Source: Oegoconia quadripuncta
Taxonomy: Eukaryota > Arthropoda > Insecta > Lepidoptera > Autostichidae
DNA: 64,000 nucleotides
Assembly (NCBI GenBank): GCA_949316235.1
Contig: OX438755.1
Coordinates: 18,986,151-19,050,150, forward strand
Direction: 5' to 3'
The translations under genes were made by a program, and so were the position numbers. The notes under the pieces were generated by a model. The model was given only the letters and a program-made list of their open reading frames with translations, made no database searches and had not been told where the DNA came from. Below, piece after piece: positions 1 to 9,904 of this stretch. Position 1 is the first letter of the stretch. Each line of letters begins with the position of its first letter.

Positions 1-200
1 AGGAAAAACCATGTAACAGATGTATTTACTGAGTTACAGTTGTATTGTGGAGAAAAACTTTATATTTGTGGCGAACAGTCGTAAATCACAACAACTGGGC
101 GATGTGAACAAGAAATAAGTAGTAAGTACAGTTAACTATACCTTGCGACATACACTCAGGACCAAAAAACCGGCCAAGTACATGTCCGACGTCGCATACT
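1..200. other. no feature recognised
   Basis: AT-rich sequence between the window edge and the first MITE. I see no coding frame or repeat signature in it. Confidence 0.5.
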
Positions 201-376
201 AACCCTCTTATACATAAAAATTTACAAACGCATTATAAGCCTGTATTAGTTAAAGTATGTTTTGTCACTTTCTTTCATTACAACATTTCCTTATGAACGA
301 CAGAGACAAAACACACTATAACTACAACAGGCTTATAAAGCGTTTGTAAATTTTTATGAATAAGACGGTTAGGGTT
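201..376. mobile_element. foldback MITE with long terminal inverted repeats
   Basis: The first roughly 75 bases, starting AACCCTCTTATACATAAAAA, are repeated as the reverse complement at the right end, which finishes in AGGGTT at 376. The arms include the shared stretch AAATTTACAAACG and the block around ATAAGCCTGT. Only about 25 bases separate the arms, so the unit can fold into one hairpin. It encodes nothing and is a non-autonomous DNA transposon of unknown superfamily. No clear target duplication was seen. Confidence 0.7.
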
Positions 377-436
377 TAAGAATAAGAAATCTTTATTTGA
401 TCCATTTAGCGACACACATACATTACATTTACCACA

Positions 437-705
437 TGTTTGGTGTAGTGGTTAGAAACTCTGCTGCTATACCAAAAGGTCGCTGGTTCGAATCCCGCCA
501 GGGGCATATGTTTGTATGATGAATACAGACATGTGTTCCAGAGTTATGGATGTTTTTCATTTATATATGTTTCATTTCATTTACAAAATAAAATGTGTTC
601 GTGTAGTTTATCAACCATCTGGTATCTATAATACAAGCCTAGTTGCTTAGTGTAGAACTAGATGGCGCTGTGTGTATGTGTAAAGATATTTATTTATTAT
701 AACAT
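437..705 (+). mobile_element. SINE-A copy (tRNA-derived)
   Basis: A tRNA-like head carries an A box (TGGTGTAGTGGTTAG) and a B box (GGTTCGAATCC) about 40 bases apart, the internal RNA polymerase III promoter arrangement. The body is shared with the copies at 38267, 50752 and 18521, including the segment ending AGATGGCGCTGTGTGTATGT. The 3' end is AT-rich. This is one of the more complete copies. Confidence 0.75.
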
Positions 706-769
706 AACATAAAAATATGTAATATCAATCTAAAAGTAAGCAGTAGCTAGTTTCAATAAGGTTACCGTT

Positions 770-1100
770 AATATACAAAATCTTCCATTCAATAAATTCA
801 AGGATTCTATAAAACAGAAACTTATTAAGAAAGCATATTATAAAATATCAGACTATTTGGATGATAATCAACCATGGACATAACCAGTTCTTTCGCATGC
901 CAGGCTGTTTCACAATTAATAATGAAATATTATTGTACCATTTTGTAATATAAAAACCGGTTTTTTAATAAACACCCCTCGTTTTTCTTTCTTGTTTCTC
1001 TCAGAGAAAAATTGCCTTTTGAACAAGCGGTAGCTTAAAAAATGTTAAATCTGACAAATTTAATTGTACCTACAAAATAAAGCATTTTTAACTGTGAGTT
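770..1100 (+). mobile_element. LINE-W 3' end, 5'-truncated
   Basis: The last 30 codons of a LINE ORF2 survive at 791-883, with the motif YYKISDYLDDNQPWT before the stop. The 3' UTR matches copies at 5690-6240, 7921-8278, 17262-17690 and 32375-32680. It carries AATAAA-type signals and a tail resembling TTTGATTTGG. The C-terminal style suggests the CR1/Jockey group. A dead 5'-truncated insertion. Confidence 0.7.
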
Positions 1101-2354
1101 TGATTTGGCATCGGTGAGATAATTTTGTATTATTTACTTAACCGTTTTAGTATTACTAAAAATATACCGTATATAACCTATTGCAGTCTCATTATAAGAA
1201 TCCTACAAAATGAGAATTTTTATGTGGACAATACCGCGAAGCAACAGTTACCCAATAATAATATCGATAACTGAGGGTAAACACTATTTAAAAATCTACA
1301 AAAACTGGCAACTCTTATTGAAATGTCAAACTACTGAATCGAATTAATGGGCAGACTTTAGGCACAATGCCGTAAGGCAGCATTTCGGAGGACATTGTTC
1401 ATTTCTAAATATTATTGTTATTTTTGTTTTGGGCATAAGTAAGCATAGTTTTCTATTCCAGCACATGTAAAGTAGATTGCAAGATTTCTAAACAAGTAAG
1501 TGACAAGGTGTTTGTACCTCTCAAACCCCGACGTAAAAGCGCTTTGACGGCATCCATTATTTATCTATTGTATTTATTTAGTCTGGATGAGTTAAATGTG
1601 TCATAAGTCCGTTGTAATGAGTTGGTACATATTATAATGTGGCTTATATAACAATGTCATGTGTATAAAGTATGAAACAAGTCTTATTATAGTGGTGAGA
1701 CAGATCCAATTTGCCCGTAATTACGGAACTTCGGCCCTATCCCGATTAAAGCAAATAAACCTCTTATACCGAAATCGGAACACGCCTCGTTCCGACAAAG
1801 AAGAACACATGTTAGCTGCCAAAAGGCATGTCTACATAAATAACAATTTAATCAATTTTTATAAGATTAACTTCGCAATAAAACATCGACGTCTGTGGCA
1901 CGTCAAACGGCAGTAAAGAGGCTGTGACGCCGGCATTAAGGGAATTGAACACGTAGTGCTGCGAAGAGTCGATAAAATTGTATCGATACCGGGAATATTG
2001 CCGTATTTACAGCGCTGCGTAAAAGTGGGAATTAATAAATGGGGTTACGGTTTATGGAGTTGAGGTCGAGATCTTGAGAGAAGGATGTTTTACTGGTTTT
2101 GAAAAGAGGCTTCTTTTTAATATAGAAACCACGTTTTTGGTTACATGAATGTCAATGTTATTTTGATACCATAAAAATGTTAATGCTTAAGAGTCTCCAC
2201 GACTGGAGATTACGCTCGGATTTTCATACAAAGTTAGGTACAGTCATTTATTTTTATATGAACCCCTCTAAAATATATATACATTACTATGTGGTAATAA
2301 AGACGTGGATTTATTATTAAACATTTCGGGAATATATATTTTTTATACACAGCA
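1101..2354. other. no feature recognised
   Basis: About 1.25 kb without a repeat I recognise. An 85-codon open frame at 1659-1916 has no domain or codon signature that I can support. Confidence 0.5.
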
Positions 2355-2485
2355 GCCCCCGTAGCATGATAGGTACATAAACGTTAACGAAATAATATTT
2401 GTCTTGCTTCGCTTGGATGAAATATACAACTATCCCACTCTCACTCTTACGTCGCGCACGACCAACGCTCTCATGCTACGGGGGC
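2355..2485. mobile_element. short MITE, 15-bp perfect terminal inverted repeats
   Basis: GCCCCCGTAGCATGA at 2355-2369 is repeated exactly as the reverse complement at 2471-2485. The 131-bp unit has no coding capacity. A diverged relative lies at 49145-49300 and shares the interior segment with CCCACTCTCACTT. Confidence 0.7.
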
Positions 2486-2501
2486 AGGAACGACTGGTTA
2501 A

Positions 2502-2663
2502 CGTCAACGCTTGACCTCAACCGCACCTGATGTTAAGTGAAGATGAAGTCGAAGGCAGCAGCACACTCACTCGAAATCCCGAGCTTATAGGGAGGACTGG
2601 CTACATCTCTTAAAGCCGGAGCACAAGAATCCTATAAAGATTGAGGCAGACTTAGATAGGATT
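2502..2663 (-). mobile_element. SINE-C fragment
   Basis: Reverse-strand match to the 3' half of SINE-C, including the block ACCTGATGTTAAGTGAAGATGA, seen here in opposite orientation to the copies at 10421 and 15471. The tRNA head is missing and the copy is diverged. Confidence 0.6.
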
Positions 2664-2694
2664 CATAGGTTGGTTGATTAACTTACAAAAGAAA

Positions 2695-2890
2695 GTTATC
2701 GCTTTTGGACTCAACAATTGCGGTTCGAATTCCGCTAGGGGTAAATGTTAATATAATGTGTAACAAGCTTTATTCGTGAGTCCTGGAAATATATATTTAT
2801 AATACAGTCTTTGTCTAGTTTGATACTAATTATTAATTATTATGTGTTGTAAATGTCCAAATTATATTATTTATAATGTGATTGCCGACC
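2695..2890 (+). mobile_element. SINE-B copy, degenerate
   Basis: The B box (GGTTCGAATTCCGC) and the following GGGGTAAATGTT match SINE-B. The downstream portion ends in the GTAAATGTCC motif typical of that family. The head is mutated. Confidence 0.5.
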
Positions 2891-2987
2891 ATAAGAGAGT
2901 CCAATCTATTTCCAACCATCCCTAACACTCTATTAGAGCTCCCGTTTTATCCATTATATCCGAACTATTCATTATAGTATAAACATT

Positions 2988-3115
2988 ATTATTATTAAAT
3001 TCTTTATTGCACACAAAAATAAAATACAAAGAACATTTAACATAGATGATGAAGTGTACAAAGGCGGTCTTATCGCTGATAGCGATTTCTTCCAGACAAC
3101 CTCAGTTAAAGAAGC
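2988..3115 (-). mobile_element. LINE-U 3' end
   Basis: Reverse-strand copy of a LINE 3' UTR. Read on the minus strand it runs from a GGTTGTCTGGAAGA-like block and a GCGATAAGACCGCC-like block to a tail with a GTGCAATAAAGAA polyadenylation region. The same block occurs at 3798, 6326, 7086, 16825, 38770, 45604 and, on the plus strand, 48070. Confidence 0.6.
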
Positions 3116-3248
3116 TTTTTAATAAGTAGTTGGATAGTGCAAAGTAAAAGGTTAATAACTTTAAATATCAGCAGGTACATACACGAAACATAGAAAATAC
3201 ATAGGTATAGTAGAATACATACAAAGATAAACACTTACTAAAATTAAC

Positions 3249-3430
3249 AAACCATATAAATAAGTACAATAATAAAATACACATAAATATAACATATTCG
3301 TCACGCAGAATCGCTTGCAGTGTTTAAACTGCGTCTAAAGGAATATTATTTATCTCTTTAATGAATTGTATATACTGTTATATATATATATACTTATATG
3401 TATTTTATTATTGTATTTATTTATATGGTT
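3249..3430. repeat. imperfect inverted repeat
   Basis: A roughly 40-base arm starting AACCATATAAATAAGTACAA is repeated as an imperfect reverse complement at about 3388-3430. About 100 bases including an AT dinucleotide run separate the arms. It may be a foldback element or a secondary rearrangement of an AT-rich region. Confidence 0.5.
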
Positions 3431-3797
3431 ATACAAAACATAGGATTATATTATAGTAGTGTATAATCCTGAAAAGGCCGGATCCAGAGACCATACCTAA
3501 ATTATGTATAACTTTCTTTACTTAGTTCAATTTCAAAAAACTTCATAAATTTCACCGACATTCATGTTAAAACTAAGAAATAGTCCATCCCTTTGTAAGA
3601 AAATATAGCTATATTTTCTGTCTGCCACTGTGAGGGGTGTAGCATCACTGACGTCAGTTCTTGCCTTTGTGTATCATCGCACTCCTCAAAAAAATTTTTT
3701 TGTTAAACCGCCTCTGATGAAATATTCAACGCGAACGAAGACACCGGCAACAGTTAGTGTTAAATATGTAACATGATAATACAGAGAAGACTACTTT

Positions 3798-3906
3798 CAT
3801 TCTTTATTGCACCAAAATATTACAATAACAGAGTACAAACAATAGGTCACGTACAAAGGTGGACTTATCTCTTTAAGAGATCTCTTCCAGCCAACCTGAG
3901 CATTGA
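3798..3906 (-). mobile_element. LINE-U 3' end
   Basis: Matches the LINE-U 3' UTR described at 2988, here with the block GGACTTATCTCTTTAAGAGA in place of the usual GCGATAAG region. Only the terminal 110 bases remain. Confidence 0.55.
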
Positions 3907-4830
3907 AATAGGAAACTTAGTAAATTTGGGGTTTAGCAGTAAATTGTGTGCAAAAGAAAAAATCCTATAACGAATAATAAAACAAATAAAACAAAGAAAA
4001 GATAACTGAATAATAAACTTACACTAAATATATTACATATACCTACTGCGAAATATATACATAACATAATTTAAATATATATATACTATAAACCTACATA
4101 CACATACTAATATCACGAAAGATGGGAGAGGTAATGCTATAGAGGTAATACTTTGTCCGTATTATGAATCCTGTTCGACATCTCGCGACTGTTATCTCGC
4201 CGAGTTCTCACTAACTTCTCGCAAGGACTTTGTGGAAAGTTCTGCAACTTCTCAAACTACTGCAATGAAAGTTCTTCCAGGTCCCAGATCGAAAGGGAAG
4301 TATCGCGCTGTACGATTGTTTCTAATCTTAGGGATTTAGTTGTTACATTATTTGTTATTAAATTTAATAATAATATCATTTATTTAAATAACAATAAAAA
4401 AAATTCCTTACCGACTCATAGTCACACCAAGTTATCACACCAGTGTTACAAACAGGATTCTTTTTCTTGTTAGTTACACTACTAATTTTTCCACACCATT
4501 TATACTATAATTGCTAGTGCTGTACCTGTAGTACACACTAGCATCTATTTCATAGTATTTAGAGCAATCTATGGCCTTGTGCATGTCCAGAAGATGTCCA
4601 GTGATTCATGTATTAATGCAACCTTATCTAGTGCTGGCCGGTTGGAAACGCAATAATTGTGATAATAATACTGATAGACAAACGTCAATACAAACAAATT
4701 TGTTGCAAATTGTGCATTGGTTTACAATCGCATTGAAACATGGATTTTAGTATAATTAATAGAAAACGTGGACAAGTTTTGTTATTTAAAAAACATCAAT
4801 ACTATAAACAAAAAGATTATAAAAATTTGA
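3907..4830. other. no feature recognised
   Basis: AT-rich intergenic DNA. I found no coding region, repeat family or RNA gene that I can support. Confidence 0.5.
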
Positions 4831-5045
4831 TGACCTGTTTGGTGTACTGGCTAGAAACGCCCCTTCCTCCTTCACGTGCCACCAACTCGTACCACCATTG
4901 GCACGAGGAGGATTTATCATTGCCGGCTGCTATACCAAAAGGTCGCGGGTTCGAATCACACTAGGGGCACATGTTTGTATGATGAATACGGACATTGTGT
5001 ACCCGAGATACGGATGTTTTCATTTATAATAAGTATTTATTTACT
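4831..5045 (+). mobile_element. SINE-A copy with an insertion in the head
   Basis: The SINE-A head (GACCTGTTTGGTGTACTGG) is followed by about 55 extra bases before the usual GCTATACCAAAAGGTCGCGG and the B box GGTTCGAATC. The 3' body stops soon after the TATGATGAATACGGACAT block. It is degenerate and probably inactive. Confidence 0.6.
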
Positions 5046-5339
5046 TTCCAAAAAATATCTGTAGATTTGCACGTTTTAAAGGCGATTTTCGAATGGTGAA
5101 CCGTGGATCTTTCAAGGATAAAATTTTTAATGTGTGGACTACCCGAACGCTTACGTTTGGGTTTTCACTGACCACCCCGTTTGGGATAAAGGTTGTGGCT
5201 TTGTATTGTATTTTATACCTATGATAATAAAACATTATTGATTGCTTGCATTGGTTGCTTGGTTGGCCGTAGGTTAGGTTACGGAACAAAATAGTCGATA
5301 TGAAAGTGGTACACATTTATGTGATGTTTTAAGTGGGCT
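5046..5339. other. no feature recognised
   Basis: A short intergenic stretch. The open frame on the minus strand here has no recognisable domain. Confidence 0.45.
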
Positions 5340-5465
5340 TATTCGGTCCAGTGGTGCCCTCATTGGATAATTCATCACACAAACATTTGCCCCTCGCGTA
5401 ATTCGATCCCGCAACCGTTGGTTTCGCTATAGGGTCGCTGTCAACTACACCAATCGGCCGTCAAT
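5340..5465 (-). mobile_element. SINE-B head, reverse orientation
   Basis: Reverse complement of the SINE-B head. The complement of the B box (ATTCGATCCCGCAACCGTTGG region) and of the ACACCAATCGG start are both visible. Truncated at its 3' side. Confidence 0.6.
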
Positions 5466-5689
5466 AAACCCGATCAAAGCTATTTAGTTTATACAAACCC
5501 TCTTAACCAATTATCAAATCAATCACTAAATTCTTACAATCAAAGTTTTATCACATATTTGGATTTAAAAGAAATAACGGGTAGAGTGGTCCATTCATCA
5601 ATGAAAGAGATGCTTGAGCGATAATCTGCGGCATCTCTTTTGGCGCACGTGATCAAGTGGAATACTGCGCTTGAGAAGAGGCTTCTCGA

Positions 5690-6240
5690 GCTGACAGTGG
5701 CTATCTTGCTGCCTCCACATACACATAACCAGCCCGTTCGCATAACCAGGCTATTTCACAATTAATAGTGAAATATTATAATATAAAATAATAATTGGAT
5801 TGTGACGACCGATTGGTGTAGTGGATAGTGACCTTATCAGCGAATCCAACGGTTGTGGGTTCGAATCCCGCGAGGGGTAAATGTTTGTGTGATGAATACG
5901 AACATTTATTCCCGAGTCACGGATGTTTATATAAATATTTCAGTATGTTTATCCGTTATCTAGTATCCATAGCACAAGCTTTGCTTAGTTTGGGACTAGA
6001 TGATTGGTGTAAATGTCCGAAATATTTATTTATTTATTATTATTATTATTTATATTTATAATTAATAATTTTGTAATATAAGAACCTTTTTTAAAAAAAG
6101 AGCAACCTCTCGAGTTTCTTGCTTGTTCTTCACAGGGGAAAATTGCCTTTTGAACAAGCAGTAGCTTTAAAAATGTAAAATCTGACTATTTTAAGTGTAC
6201 CCTGTGTATACACAAAATAAAGCATTTTTGATTTGATTTG
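5690..6240 (+). mobile_element. LINE-W 3' UTR interrupted by a SINE-B
   Basis: The left part (5705-5800) matches LINE-W sequence after the ORF stop (CCAGGCTATTTCACAATTAA). The right part (6060-6240) carries on with the GAGTTTCTTGCTTGTTCTTC and AACAAGCAGTAGCTT blocks and ends in a TTTGATTTGATTTGATTTGA tail. The SINE-B at 5806-6056 sits between the two halves, so it landed after the LINE. Confidence 0.65.
5806..6056 (+). mobile_element. SINE-B copy, near full length
   Basis: The head CGACCGATTGGTGTAGTGG (A box) and the B box GGTTCGAATCCCGCGAGGGG mark a tRNA-derived SINE. The body carries TATGTTTATCCGTTATCTAG and a tail of ATT repeats. This is the best SINE-B in the window and it is nested in a LINE-W 3' UTR. 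Confidence 0.75.
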
Positions 6241-6373
6241 ATTTGACACGTACCGACTGGTTTCAGGAAAATCTAGGTATATATTATACATACGATTTGG
6301 CTCACATTTAAATGATAACTATAGCAAACTATCTTTATTGTACACAAAATTACTACAGAAATATGCATTGTAT

Positions 6374-6726
6374 CATAGATTAATGATTGGTCTCCGCGCC
6401 GCTACGACTAGATACCGTCGGCGTACTCGAAAAATGCGGCAACAAATACTACGCCGTATTCGGCGTACCCGCGCCAGTCACGCCACAAGTTCAAATTTTG
6501 AATTTTCAAATTTTGGTTTAAGACTGAAGCAAAATGCCGGTTTGCGTAGTCAAACTATGTAATAACAATACTACAAAAAACAAGAAAGATACTGGCATCA
6601 CATACCATCAGTAAGTACTGTATAAATCTACACACTACAATATTGAGTTGCCGCATTCAGGAACCTGTTTTTTCTTCATAGTGCGGTATCTAGTCGTAGC
6701 GGCGCGGAGACCAATTATTAATCTAA
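6374..6726 (+). mobile_element. P-like non-autonomous element with a THAP exon
   Basis: The arms contain GGTCTCCGCGCCGCTACGAC at left and its exact reverse complement at right, within about 45-base inverted repeats. A direct repeat GCATTGTAT flanks the unit at 6365-6373 and 6727-6735, consistent with a P-superfamily 8-bp target duplication plus one chance match. The left end starts with CA. The interior carries a 77-nt THAP-like first exon at 6534-6610. The rest of a transposase is absent, so this would be an internal deletion derivative. P assignment is inference from THAP plus target-site length. Confidence 0.55.
6534..6610 (+). pseudogene. THAP-domain first exon, remnant
   Basis: The frame opens with ATG and encodes 25 residues starting MPVCVVKLCNNN, with TYH near the end. 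This is the start of a THAP (C2CH) zinc-binding DNA-binding domain, with cysteines 4 and 9 as the first metal ligands. The THAP domain is the N-terminal DNA-binding module of P-element transposases and of domesticated THAP proteins. A consensus splice donor GTAAGT follows directly at 6611, splitting a codon after its second base. No second exon with the remaining Cys and His ligands was found between this donor and the right terminal repeat, so the gene is broken. Confidence 0.5.
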
Positions 6727-6741
6727 GCATTGTATATATTA

Positions 6742-7085
6742 CAGGGGTGGCCAACAGGTCGATCGCGACTGTTAGTCCAGTCGATCGTGGCAAGGCAAAA
6801 AATATAAATACGTAGACCAGACTGCGCAACGTAATCACCAACTGCTGCACGCATCATCTTGTATAATTTTTCAATCCCTGTTCCATCACGGTATTTATCC
6901 TCTATTCTACGCAGTATAGTCATTTGTTTTCGGCACGCGATGACCAATAAGCGGGAAGCGTGTGGGATGCGGGGGAGGGGCGTGTGTCAAGTGTGTAAGC
7001 TTTCAAGAAGTATGTACTTGGTAGATCGCACAGGGTTTCGTTAGTAAACAGGAGATCTTGGGTGTAATCAAGTTGGCCACCCCTG
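6742..7085. mobile_element. hAT-type MITE
   Basis: The element begins CAGGGGTGGCCAAC and ends with its exact reverse complement GTTGGCCACCCCTG. CAGGGGTG-type ends are typical of hAT elements. The 8-base flanks (ATATATTA and GTATATAA) match at six of eight positions, as expected of an old hAT target duplication. The interior has no transposase; open frames on both strands show no catalytic motif. Confidence 0.65.
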
Positions 7086-7310
7086 GTATATAAGATATAC
7101 AAAGGCGAGCTTAACTCCGATAGAGTTTTCTACCAGCAAACCTTAGAGATACATAGTGTTTATTAGATTGGGCAGAAAATAGTGTACACAACAATTGAAA
7201 ATTATCTTTATCGCGGATTTTTTTTTATCCCGCGGGAACTACTCACTTTATCGGGATAACAAATATTCTATATCTAGCAACAAACAAACATTATATATTT
7301 GCTAATGTTT

Positions 7311-7402
7311 ACACCACATTTACTGAGATCGCGTGCTTCATCTCCGACCACATCGTCACTTTCCATCAGGTGAGATTGTGGTCAAACGCGTATCCAGTCA
7401 AT

Positions 7403-7449
<47 letters not shown>
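7311..7449 (+). mobile_element. LINE-V 3' end with poly-A tail
   Basis: The segment with ACATCGTCACTTTCCATCAG matches LINE-V 3' ends at 23035 and, on the minus strand, 34120. It ends in an uninterrupted run of 42 A at about 7408-7449. A long pure A tail suggests fairly recent retrotransposition. Confidence 0.65.
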
Positions 7450-7450
<1 letters not shown>

Positions 7451-7920
7451 ACCGGTTGTGTTTTTTTACCGAAAGGAAAAAAATGGGCTATATTAGATTA
7501 GTGAAATAGAAGATATTGGCTCTATTTTTGTTTTTTTTTTTCAAAACTATAATCGAATAAAGCGTTGTGTCATTTGACGGTCGCGTTTGTAACCTACCTA
7601 TTACATAATTACATTATTAAATTAAATTAAATAAAAAAAGAGAAATTAGTCCCGCCAGTCGCATGTCAATCTCGGATCGGCGCGTGCGAACTATTCCAGT
7701 TCTATAAAAAAATGAAATTACTTCCAACAACTTCTATTTCACTTACCTAATATGCCCAATTTTTTCCGTACGATAAAAAACTCACCGGTATTAACTATTC
7801 AGATATTTACTTATATATTATTTGTGTGTATCCCATTGGCATCCGTGATCTCACCTTAGACCCCGCTGAAAACCAGTGTTGTGGTCGTTTTTCTTCTCGA
7901 CTACAACTTATGCTGAGATG
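7450..7920. other. no feature recognised
   Basis: Intergenic sequence with short homopolymer tracts. I see no coding region or repeat family. Confidence 0.45.
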
Positions 7921-8278
7921 AGATTCAAAGTCAAAGTCAAAGTCAAAAAATATTTATTTCGTAGGCTAAAGATTATCACTTGAAAACGTCACATTTTTAA
8001 TCTTAATATTAAAATTATTGACATTATTGCTCATTCGCAAAGCAGACTCCCCAGAAAAGAACTAGCAAGAAACTCAAGGGTTGCTCTTTTAAATAAGTTT
8101 GGGTTACAATTATATTATATTGTATAATTAGGCTGAATATCGCCGAGCGGTCTATGTCCATGCTTGCTTATCATCCAGATAGTCAGAAATTTTATAATAG
8201 CCTTTGGTAAATAATGTCTGTTTTATGATGGTTTTGAATTTATTTAAAGGTAAATTTTGAATGTCCATAGAACCTGGA
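7921..8278 (-). mobile_element. LINE-W 3' end
   Basis: On the minus strand the ORF remnant ends with NKFKTIIKQ and YYKISDYLDDKQAWT, the LINE-W C-terminus. It is followed by the 3' UTR and a tail that appears on the plus strand as AGTCAAAGTCAAAGTCAAAG. On its 5' side it abuts an RTE fragment (8279-8575), so one of the two was inserted into or recombined with the other. Confidence 0.65.
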
Positions 8279-8575
8279 TTCCCGCGACCTTTACCACATC
8301 GTCGGTCCACCTCGTGGGAGGCCTGCCCACGCTGCGTTTTCCGGTGCGTGGTCGCCATTCGACCGGCCGGCCGTTGGTTCCACGAGCAATGTGCCCCGTC
8401 CACTGCCACTTAAGTTTGGCAATTCTTCGGGCTATATCGGTCACCTTAGTTCTCCTGCGGATGTCCTCATTTCTGATTCGATCCCGCAGGGAGACTCCGA
8501 GCATAGCTCTCTCCATTGCCCTTTGAGTGACCTTGAGCCTTCTCAGGCCTAGGCCGCTTACGTGGTACCAAATTT
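8279..8575 (-). pseudogene. RTE-clade LINE ORF2 C-terminus, fragment
   Basis: The minus-strand frame around 8516-8300 reads MERAMLGVSLRDRIRNEDIR, then a tryptophan-rich WQWTGHIAR block, then SVGRPPTRWTDDVVKVAG. That is the conserved C-terminal tail of RTE-clade non-LTR retrotransposons, downstream of the reverse transcriptase domain. The RT and endonuclease domains are absent. A smaller piece of the same region lies at 28850-28985. It is GC-richer than its surroundings, as usual for this clade in Lepidoptera. Confidence 0.7.
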
Positions 8576-9567
8576 AGCGATCCAGCGCAAAATTTTTACG
8601 TGTTAAGACTGCTGAAAGACCTGAAAATCGGAGGTCCCGACAAAAGCGGGACATCTGGCAACACTAAATACCTACCTTCTTATTGTTCTGTTTTTGTTCG
8701 CTTATTCCAACTATTCCCAGTTGGAGTAATAAATAATTTACGTTACTAAACGAAACAGTAAACTTGTTGTAGCTTCATCCAGTTGCAGTCTCGACCAAAG
8801 CAATAATTATCCTCACCTGTTGTTCACACAACTAAATGAAATCATTTATTTCAGTAATAAACCCTCCACTGCTCGACCGAATAAACGGAAGCCCACGTGG
8901 CAAAAGGGTAGTAACGCCAAATTACACGCTAATTAAGAGAGAGACGAACCGCGGAACACAAGCCTAAATAAATCTACCACTGACCGAGCAATTAGACAAG
9001 GAATAAACCACAATTAGAATGGAACACGGCCCAATGCAAAACTTCTCAAGTCATAAAATGCACAAACTGCGACCGACCACATTTCGGCCAGCCAACCTCT
9101 CATTATATGCAAATTTCTAGATATTAATAATGAGCGAGGCGTACCTAACAAACGAAACGCGATTAAACTCGGCCATTCCTTGGTACGGGGCTTGTTATAA
9201 TAATGACTGGCGTATTAAACACTGTTATTTGGAAATTCGCATTTCGTGGGTTATACCGTTTTTGTTTGGTTGTCGGACATGCAATTTTTGTCGGGTTTTG
9301 ATTTCCATTGTGGAGTAAATAGTATTCGTTTGCTAATGTTTGAAAGTGCGGCCATCATCGTTCTTTAATGCTGACAGGTGGAAGGACACGTTGTGGTGTT
9401 ATAATGTGGGGTTGGGAAGTTTTGGAAATATAGCTGACGTCAAGCTCACGAGTATTTTGTTACCTCATGCTAATTTTGTTACGATTTTACGATATATAAC
9501 TTAGTGTGTTTTATTTTATAGAAAGAGATTGCATTAAAGGGAGCCAAAATGAAACAACAACACTGTT
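8576..9567. other. no feature recognised
   Basis: About 1 kb of intergenic DNA. I see no supportable gene or repeat. Confidence 0.5.
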
Positions 9568-9790
9568 TGTTTTAGTGGTTAGAAACGATGACTGCTATAC
9601 CAAAAGGTCGCTGGTTCGAATCCTGCTAGGGGCATATGTTTGTATGATGAATACGAATGTACCTGAGTTATAGGTGATTTCTTATATAATATGTGATGAT
9701 GATGCTTCCGAACGATTTAGGCCATAGTGACCACTTCCGCTCCATTTAGAAAAAAATGTATTTGTGTAGTATATTAACCATCAGGTATCA
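9568..9790 (+). mobile_element. SINE-A copy
   Basis: The head CTGTTTGTTTTAGTGGTTAG, the CCAAAAGGTCGCTGGTTCGA segment (B box) and the TATGATGAATACGAA block identify SINE-A. The central body is interrupted by about 70 bases not seen in the other copies. It runs straight into a SINE-B head. Confidence 0.65.
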
Positions 9791-9796
9791 TAAATA

Positions 9797-9895
9797 ACGA
9801 CCGATTGGTGTGAACCTGTCAGCGAAACCAACGGTTGCAGGTTCGTAACCCGCGAGGGGTAAAATGATTGTGTGATGAATACGAACATTCATTCC
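9797..9895 (+). mobile_element. SINE-B head, 3'-truncated
   Basis: ACGACCGATTGGTGTGAACC and GAAACCAACGGTTGCAGG match the SINE-B head. The A box has lost about ten bases. It follows the SINE-A directly, which suggests serial insertion or template switching. Confidence 0.6.
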
Positions 9896-9904
9896 CGATA
9901 TTTT

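Larger units (their letters stand above)
6326..7146 (-). mobile_element. LINE-U 3' end split by two DNA transposons
   Basis: Minus-strand LINE-U tail sequence begins near 6328 (CTTTATTGTACACAAAATT) and resumes at 7086 as far as the ATACAAAGGCGAGCTTA and TTTTCTACCAGCAAACCTTA blocks. The interior is occupied by the P-like element at 6374-6726 and the hAT-type MITE at 6742-7085. If both are removed, a continuous LINE-U 3' end remains. Confidence 0.5.

Noticed and set aside
437..512. Possible functional tRNA genes at SINE heads (437, 9905, 15471, 48743 and others)
   Set aside because: A and B boxes are present, but a matching acceptor stem and a proper anticodon arm are missing, and each continues into a repeated SINE body.
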